Source: Clostridiales bacterium (GTDB lineage Bacteria > Bacillota_A > Clostridia > Christensenellales > Aristaeellaceae). Taken from it: 9,856 nt of DNA. Positions 6,606 to 9,856 of the stretch are shown here, piece after piece. The position numbers were made by a program, and so were the translations under genes. Location: positions 1 through 9,856 of the forward strand of contig JAAYZL010000439.1 of NCBI GenBank assembly GCA_012514855.1, written 5' to 3'. The notes beneath the pieces are model-generated. The model had not been told where the DNA came from. It was given only the letters and a program-made list of their open reading frames with translations, and ran no database searches. Every line of letters begins with the position of its first letter. Positions within the stretch are counted from its first letter, which is position 1.

Positions 6606-7556
6606 TCAGACCCTCTTCTTCGCGGTGTTGCGGTCGATCAGGACCGACAGTATGATGATGGCGCCGGTCATGCCGACCTGCCAGTTGGAGTCGATGCCCA
6701 AGAGCGTCATGCCGTTCGTGATCAATGTCAGGATCACCGCGCCGATGATCACGCCGAACACGTTTCCGTGCCCGCCCTTGAACGAGATGCCGCCGATCGC
6801 CGCCGCCGCGATCGCCTGCTGCGCGAACTCCGTGCCGATGGTCGGCTCCGCCGCGTTGAGCCGCGAGGTGTAGACGATGCCCGCGATGCCCGCGATCAGC
6901 CCCGACAGCGTGTAGGCGGTGAGCAGCGTCCCCTTGACGTTGATGCCCGAGTAGCGCGCGGCCTCGCGGTTCGAGCCGACCGCGTAGATGCGCCGCCCGA
7001 GCGTCGTCTTGTTGAGCATGAGCCCGATCGCGATCAGCAGCGCCGCCGCGAACAGTATCGGCGTCGGGATGCCCAGCACGTAGCCGCCGCCGATGAACTT
7101 GAACTCCTCGGTGAAGTTCGAGTACACCAGCCCCTCGGTCAAGAGGTACGCGAGCCCGCGCGCGATCTGCTGCACGCCGTAGGTCGCCAGAAACGGCGGG
7201 AGCCGCAAATACGCGACGCAGAACCCGTTCGACGCGCCGATGAAAGCGCCCAGGCCGAGTATGCCCGCCATGCCCGTGACCATCTCCGCCGGCGAGCGGC
7301 CGATCTGGAAATAGCGCCCGAACAGTATCGACGTCAGCGCGATCGTCGCGCCGACCGACAGGTCGATGCCGCCGACGAGCATGCACATCGCGATGCCGGT
7401 CGCGATCATCAAGGTCAGCGACGACATGCGCAGCACGTTCAGTATGTTCGTGATCGTTCGGAACGACGGCGAAGTCGCGTATATCACCGCGAAGATCAGA
7501 ACCAAGGCCGCGAGCCGGGACAGCGCGTCGATGTGCGCCCTGAGCGCCCTCTTCAT
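6606..7556 (-). CDS. Sugar ABC transporter permease 1 (RbsC-like, BPD_transp_2)
   Basis: An integral membrane subunit of a ribose/galactose-type (CUT2) importer, 316 residues, with repeated hydrophobic segments from about residue 12 to 307 and a short basic C-terminus KKRV. Family signatures are GGIDLSVGA (62-70), LPPFLATYGVQQIARGLAYL (119-138), LGRRIYAVGSNREAARYSGI (186-205) and GGHGNVFGVIIGAVIL (261-276). ATG 7556 is chosen because AGGAGG (7565-7570) lies 8 nt upstream and it overlaps the preceding permease stop as ATGA. The open frame extends 51 residues further upstream, but that part is an arginine-rich shadow of the upstream gene. It probably pairs with permease 2 to form a heterodimeric channel, although a homodimer for each cannot be excluded. 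Confidence 0.94.
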   Translation of the reverse strand: MKRALRAHIDALSRLAALVLIFAVIYATSPSFRTITNILNVLRMSSLTLMIATGIAMCMLVGGIDLSVGATIALTSILFGRYFQIGRSPAEMVTGMAGILGLGAFIGASNGFCVAYLRLPPFLATYGVQQIARGLAYLLTEGLVYSNFTEEFKFIGGGYVLGIPTPILFAAALLIAIGLMLNKTTLGRRIYAVGSNREAARYSGINVKGTLLTAYTLSGLIAGIAGIVYTSRLNAAEPTIGTEFAQQAIAAAAIGGISFKGGHGNVFGVIIGAVILTLITNGMTLLGIDSNWQVGMTGAIIILSVLIDRNTAKKRV

Positions 7557-8614
7557 GGCCACTGCCTCCTGCTGCGCGCCGCGTCGACCGCGACGACGGC
7601 GATCAGCACCGCGCCGACGGCGATCATCTGCAGCGAGCTCGACATGCCGACCATGTTGAAGCCGTTGCTGAGCACCGAAATGATGAACGCGCCGATCAGC
7701 GTGCGCCACGGCGTGCTGCGGCCGCCGGTCATCGCGGCGCCGCCGACGACCGCCGCGGCGATGCCGTCAAACGCGAGCTCCAGCCCGTTCGACGCGCTCG
7801 CCGCGGTCAGCCGCGAGGTCATGATGATGCCGGTCACGGCCGCGATCATGCCGCCGAGCAGAAACGCCCAAAAGCGCGTCCGGCGCGCGTTGATGCCGGA
7901 GAGCTCCGCCGCGTCGTAGTTGCCGCCGATCGCGTAGACGTGGGTGCCGAACCGCGTGCGCTTCATGACGATCGAGAACGCGAGGTACAGGAAAACCAGG
8001 ATCAGCGCGCTCACCGGCAGCACGCCGACGGTCCGCACCGATTGGCGCGCGCCCTGCTGCACGATCTGCTGAACGCTCAAGAGCGACCCGCCGCCGATGA
8101 ACTCGAACGCGGGGTTTCCGTTGACGCGGATCGTCGTTCCGTCGGCGATCACGCGCGAGAGCGTCTCGCAGATCTTGAACGTCCCGAGCGTGATGATGAA
8201 CGACGGGATGTTCGTGCGCGAGAGGATCAGCCCGTTCAGGCTTCCGACGAGCGCGCCGGTTGTGATCGACGCGAGGATCGCGAGCGCGAGCAGCAGCGCC
8301 GGGCTGCTTTCCCGAAGCCCGGAGAGAAGCGGCACGTCCCACGTGAGCAGCTTCGCCGTCAGCATGCCCGACAGCGACACGATGCCGCCCAGCGACAGGT
8401 CGACGCCCGTCGAGCAGATCGCGAGGAACGACGCGAGCGCGACGATGCCGACGCCGCTCGTGCACTGCACGATGACGTTCATGATGTTCGAGAGCTTCAG
8501 GTACTTCGGAAAGCCCACGAAGATCGCGAACAGCAGAACCATCGCCGCCAGCAGCGGAAGCGTCATCGGAATCTGCCGGAGAAATTTCCGGCCGGCCGGT
8601 TTTGGGTTTCTCAC
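7553..8614 (-). CDS. Sugar ABC transporter permease 2 (RbsC-like, BPD_transp_2)
   Basis: The second integral membrane subunit of the same importer has 353 residues: a basic cytoplasmic N-terminus (VRNPKPAGRKFLRQ) and then multiple hydrophobic segments from about residue 17 to 345. Family signatures are STGVDLSLGG (68-77), NIPSFIITLGTFKICETLSR (135-154), RFGTHVYAIGGNYDAAELSG (221-240) and MTGGRSTPWRTLIGAFIISV (295-314). It is clearly diverged from permease 1, so this is an old paralogue pair and not a recent duplication. GTG 8614 is preferred: it overlaps the ATPase stop (GTGA), follows a G-rich SD-like stretch, and supplies the positive-inside N-terminal tail. The alternative ATG at 8566 has no good ribosome binding site. 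Its stop overlaps the start of permease 1 (ATGA), which suggests tight translational coupling and roughly equal subunit synthesis. Confidence 0.92.
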   Translation of the reverse strand: MRNPKPAGRKFLRQIPMTLPLLAAMVLLFAIFVGFPKYLKLSNIMNVIVQCTSGVGIVALASFLAICSTGVDLSLGGIVSLSGMLTAKLLTWDVPLLSGLRESSPALLLALAILASITTGALVGSLNGLILSRTNIPSFIITLGTFKICETLSRVIADGTTIRVNGNPAFEFIGGGSLLSVQQIVQQGARQSVRTVGVLPVSALILVFLYLAFSIVMKRTRFGTHVYAIGGNYDAAELSGINARRTRFWAFLLGGMIAAVTGIIMTSRLTAASASNGLELAFDGIAAAVVGGAAMTGGRSTPWRTLIGAFIISVLSNGFNMVGMSSSLQMIAVGAVLIAVVAVDAARSRRQWP

Positions 8615-9856
8615 GCCCCCGCACCCCCCGTCGCGTAGGCGATGACCTCTTCCTGCGTCACGCCGTCGTGGTCGATCTCGCGGACGATGCGCCCCTCGCG
8701 CATCACGTAGATGCGGTCGGAGAGCGTCAAGACCTCCGGCAGGTCGGACGAGATCATCAGGATGCCGACGCCCCTTTCCGCGAGGTCGACGATCATGTTG
8801 TGGATCTCCTCCTTCGCGCCGACGTCGATGCCGCGCGTCGGCTCGTCGAACACGAGGAACTCGGAGTCGGTCGACAGCCACTTCGCGAGCACGACCTTTT
8901 GCTGCGTGCCGCCGGAGAGCGCCTTCACGTCGCGCTCGACGTCCGGCGTCGCCATGCGCAATTTCCGCCTGTATTCCTCGGCGATCCTGCGCTCCTTCTT
9001 CACGTCGACGATGCCCTTGGGGAAGAGGGTCTTCAGCCCCGCGTGCGTGATGTTCACGCGGATCGGCAGGTTCAGCGCCAGCCCGAACTCCTTGCGGCTC
9101 TCGGAGATGAAGCCCATCTTCCGGCGGATGCACTTCATCGGCGTCGGGTTCGCGACCGGCCTTCCGCCGATCGCGACCTCGCCGGCGTCGCGCCGCGTCA
9201 CGCCGTACACCGCCTGCGCGAGCTCCGTCCGCCCGGAGCCGACGAGTCCCGCGAGGCCGACGATCTCGCCGCGGCGGACGCTGATCGAGATGTCCTTCAA
9301 GAGTTTGCCTTGACTGAGATTTTTGACCTCGAGCGCGAACTCGTCCCGCGCGGTGTTCCTCTCGCGGATGCGGCGCCTCTTGATCTCGCGGCCGACCATC
9401 ATGCGGATCAGGTCGTCGAGCTCGGCGTCCGAAGCGCCGCGCGTGCCGACGGTCCTTCCGTCGCGGAGCACCGTGATGCGGTTGCCGATCAGCTTGACCT
9501 CCTGCAGCCTGTGCGATATGTAGATGATCGACACGCCGCGCTGCTGGAGGCTCCGGATCGTGTCAAACAGCGTGTTGATCTCCTTTTCGCTGAGCGTCGC
9601 GGTCGGCTCGTCCATGATGAGGATTTCGGAATCGATCGACAGCGCCTTCGCGACCTCGACGAGCTGCTGGTGCGCGACGCCGAGCGCCTCGACCTTCGCG
9701 GCGGGGTCGATGTCCGCCTTCAGAAAGTCGAGGATCGCCTTTGCGTCGCGGTTGAGCTTCTGGCGGTCGATCAGCCCCCCGCGCCTGAGCGGCTCGCGGC
9801 CCAGGTAGATGTTCTGCGCGACGGTCAGGTTCGGCGCCAGGTTGAACTCCTGAAAG
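8611..9856 (-). CDS. Sugar ABC transporter ATP-binding protein (RbsA/MglA-like, two NBDs), 5' end outside window
   Basis: A fused double ATPase that powers a CUT2 sugar importer on the cytoplasmic face. The frame is open to the right edge. The 414 residues present correspond to all but about the first 90 of the usual ~500, so the first Walker A is missing from view. Present in NBD1 are the Q-loop FQEFNL at the window edge, the atypical signature LGVAHQQLVEVAKAL (58-72), Walker B ILIMDEPTA (78-86) and the switch His in ISHRL. NBD2 has a degenerate Walker A, GLVGSGRT (203-210, Arg in place of the usual Lys), signature LSGGTQQKVVLAKWL (313-327), Walker B FLVFDEPTRG (333-342) and MISSDLPE instead of a switch His. 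These asymmetries are normal for RbsA/MglA. It ends at TGA 8611-8613, which overlaps the permease 2 GTG. The operon promoter and any regulator lie beyond the right edge. Confidence 0.95.
   Translation of the reverse strand, partial: FQEFNLAPNLTVAQNIYLGREPLRRGGLIDRQKLNRDAKAILDFLKADIDPAAKVEALGVAHQQLVEVAKALSIDSEILIMDEPTATLSEKEINTLFDTIRSLQQRGVSIIYISHRLQEVKLIGNRITVLRDGRTVGTRGASDAELDDLIRMMVGREIKRRRIRERNTARDEFALEVKNLSQGKLLKDISISVRRGEIVGLAGLVGSGRTELAQAVYGVTRRDAGEVAIGGRPVANPTPMKCIRRKMGFISESRKEFGLALNLPIRVNITHAGLKTLFPKGIVDVKKERRIAEEYRRKLRMATPDVERDVKALSGGTQQKVVLAKWLSTDSEFLVFDEPTRGIDVGAKEEIHNMIVDLAERGVGILMISSDLPEVLTLSDRIYVMREGRIVREIDHDGVTQEEVIAYATGGAGA

Noticed and set aside
7557..7709. 51-residue N-terminal extension of permease 1
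   Set aside because: It is Arg/His-rich, non-hydrophobic and lies within permease 2. ATG 7556 with AGGAGG and an ATGA overlap is the natural start.
6459..7919. 486-codon open frame on the + strand opposite the permeases
   Set aside because: Composition is dominated by Arg/Asp/His with no domain; it is antisense to two clear membrane proteins and the binding-protein start.
8588..8599. CCGGCCGGCCGG palindromic run near the start of permease 2
   Set aside because: It is a simple GC-rich coding repeat (Lys/Pro/Ala/Gly/Arg codons) with no supporting structure around it.
8615..9133. N-terminal extension of permease 2 into the ATPase gene
   Set aside because: It is arginine-rich shadow sequence in an alternate frame of the ATPase. 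GTG 8614 overlapping the ATPase stop explains the start.
5618..9856. Identification of the transporter as the AI-2 (Lsr) importer from gene order
   Set aside because: The order matches lsrACDB, but the binding protein carries RbsB-like motifs and lacks resemblance to LsrB. No lsrK, lsrF or lsrG genes are in view.

Overview
The window is high-GC bacterial DNA, gene-dense, with GGAGG-type ribosome binding sites throughout. The order rbfA-nrnA-truB-ribF on the + strand is the arrangement familiar from Firmicutes and related bacteria. My best guess is an uncultured high-GC Clostridia-like organism. One point against a simple Gram-positive assignment is that the sugar-binding protein has an ordinary cleavable signal peptide and no lipobox cysteine. 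No mobile element, CRISPR array, tRNA or rRNA was seen.

Region 1 (1-2727, + strand) is a compact translation/housekeeping operon. It holds the 3' part of rbfA (30S maturation), nrnA (DHH-family nano-RNase/pAp phosphatase), truB (tRNA psi55 synthase) and a short ribF that carries only the FAD synthetase domain. The first three overlap by a few bases, and ribF follows 22 nt after truB. The ribF stop codon overlaps the stop of the convergent next gene inside a CTAG palindrome.

Region 2 (2724-5504, - strand) contains three genes read right to left: a GT14 'core-2/I-branching'-type glycosyltransferase, a class I aminotransferase (aspartate aminotransferase type), and a UPF0303/HbpS-like haem-degrading-domain protein. 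The aminotransferase ends in a strong intrinsic terminator. A near-consensus sigma-A promoter for the UPF0303 gene is embedded in that same hairpin.

Region 3 (5575-9856, - strand) is a sugar ABC-transporter operon of the ribose/galactose (CUT2) type. It is read from the right edge: a double ATPase (its N-terminus lies outside the window), permease 2, permease 1, then the substrate-binding protein. The first three genes are translationally coupled by GTGA and ATGA overlaps. The binding protein comes last, behind a small hairpin and a near-perfect Shine-Dalgarno, and the operon closes with a GC-rich terminator. A likely promoter for the glycosyltransferase starts directly downstream of that terminator.

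Overall the window is ordinary chromosomal backbone. I found no undescribed multi-gene system. The points worth a second look are the terminator/promoter overlaps, the single-domain RibF with convergent stop codons, and the architecture of the transporter operon.
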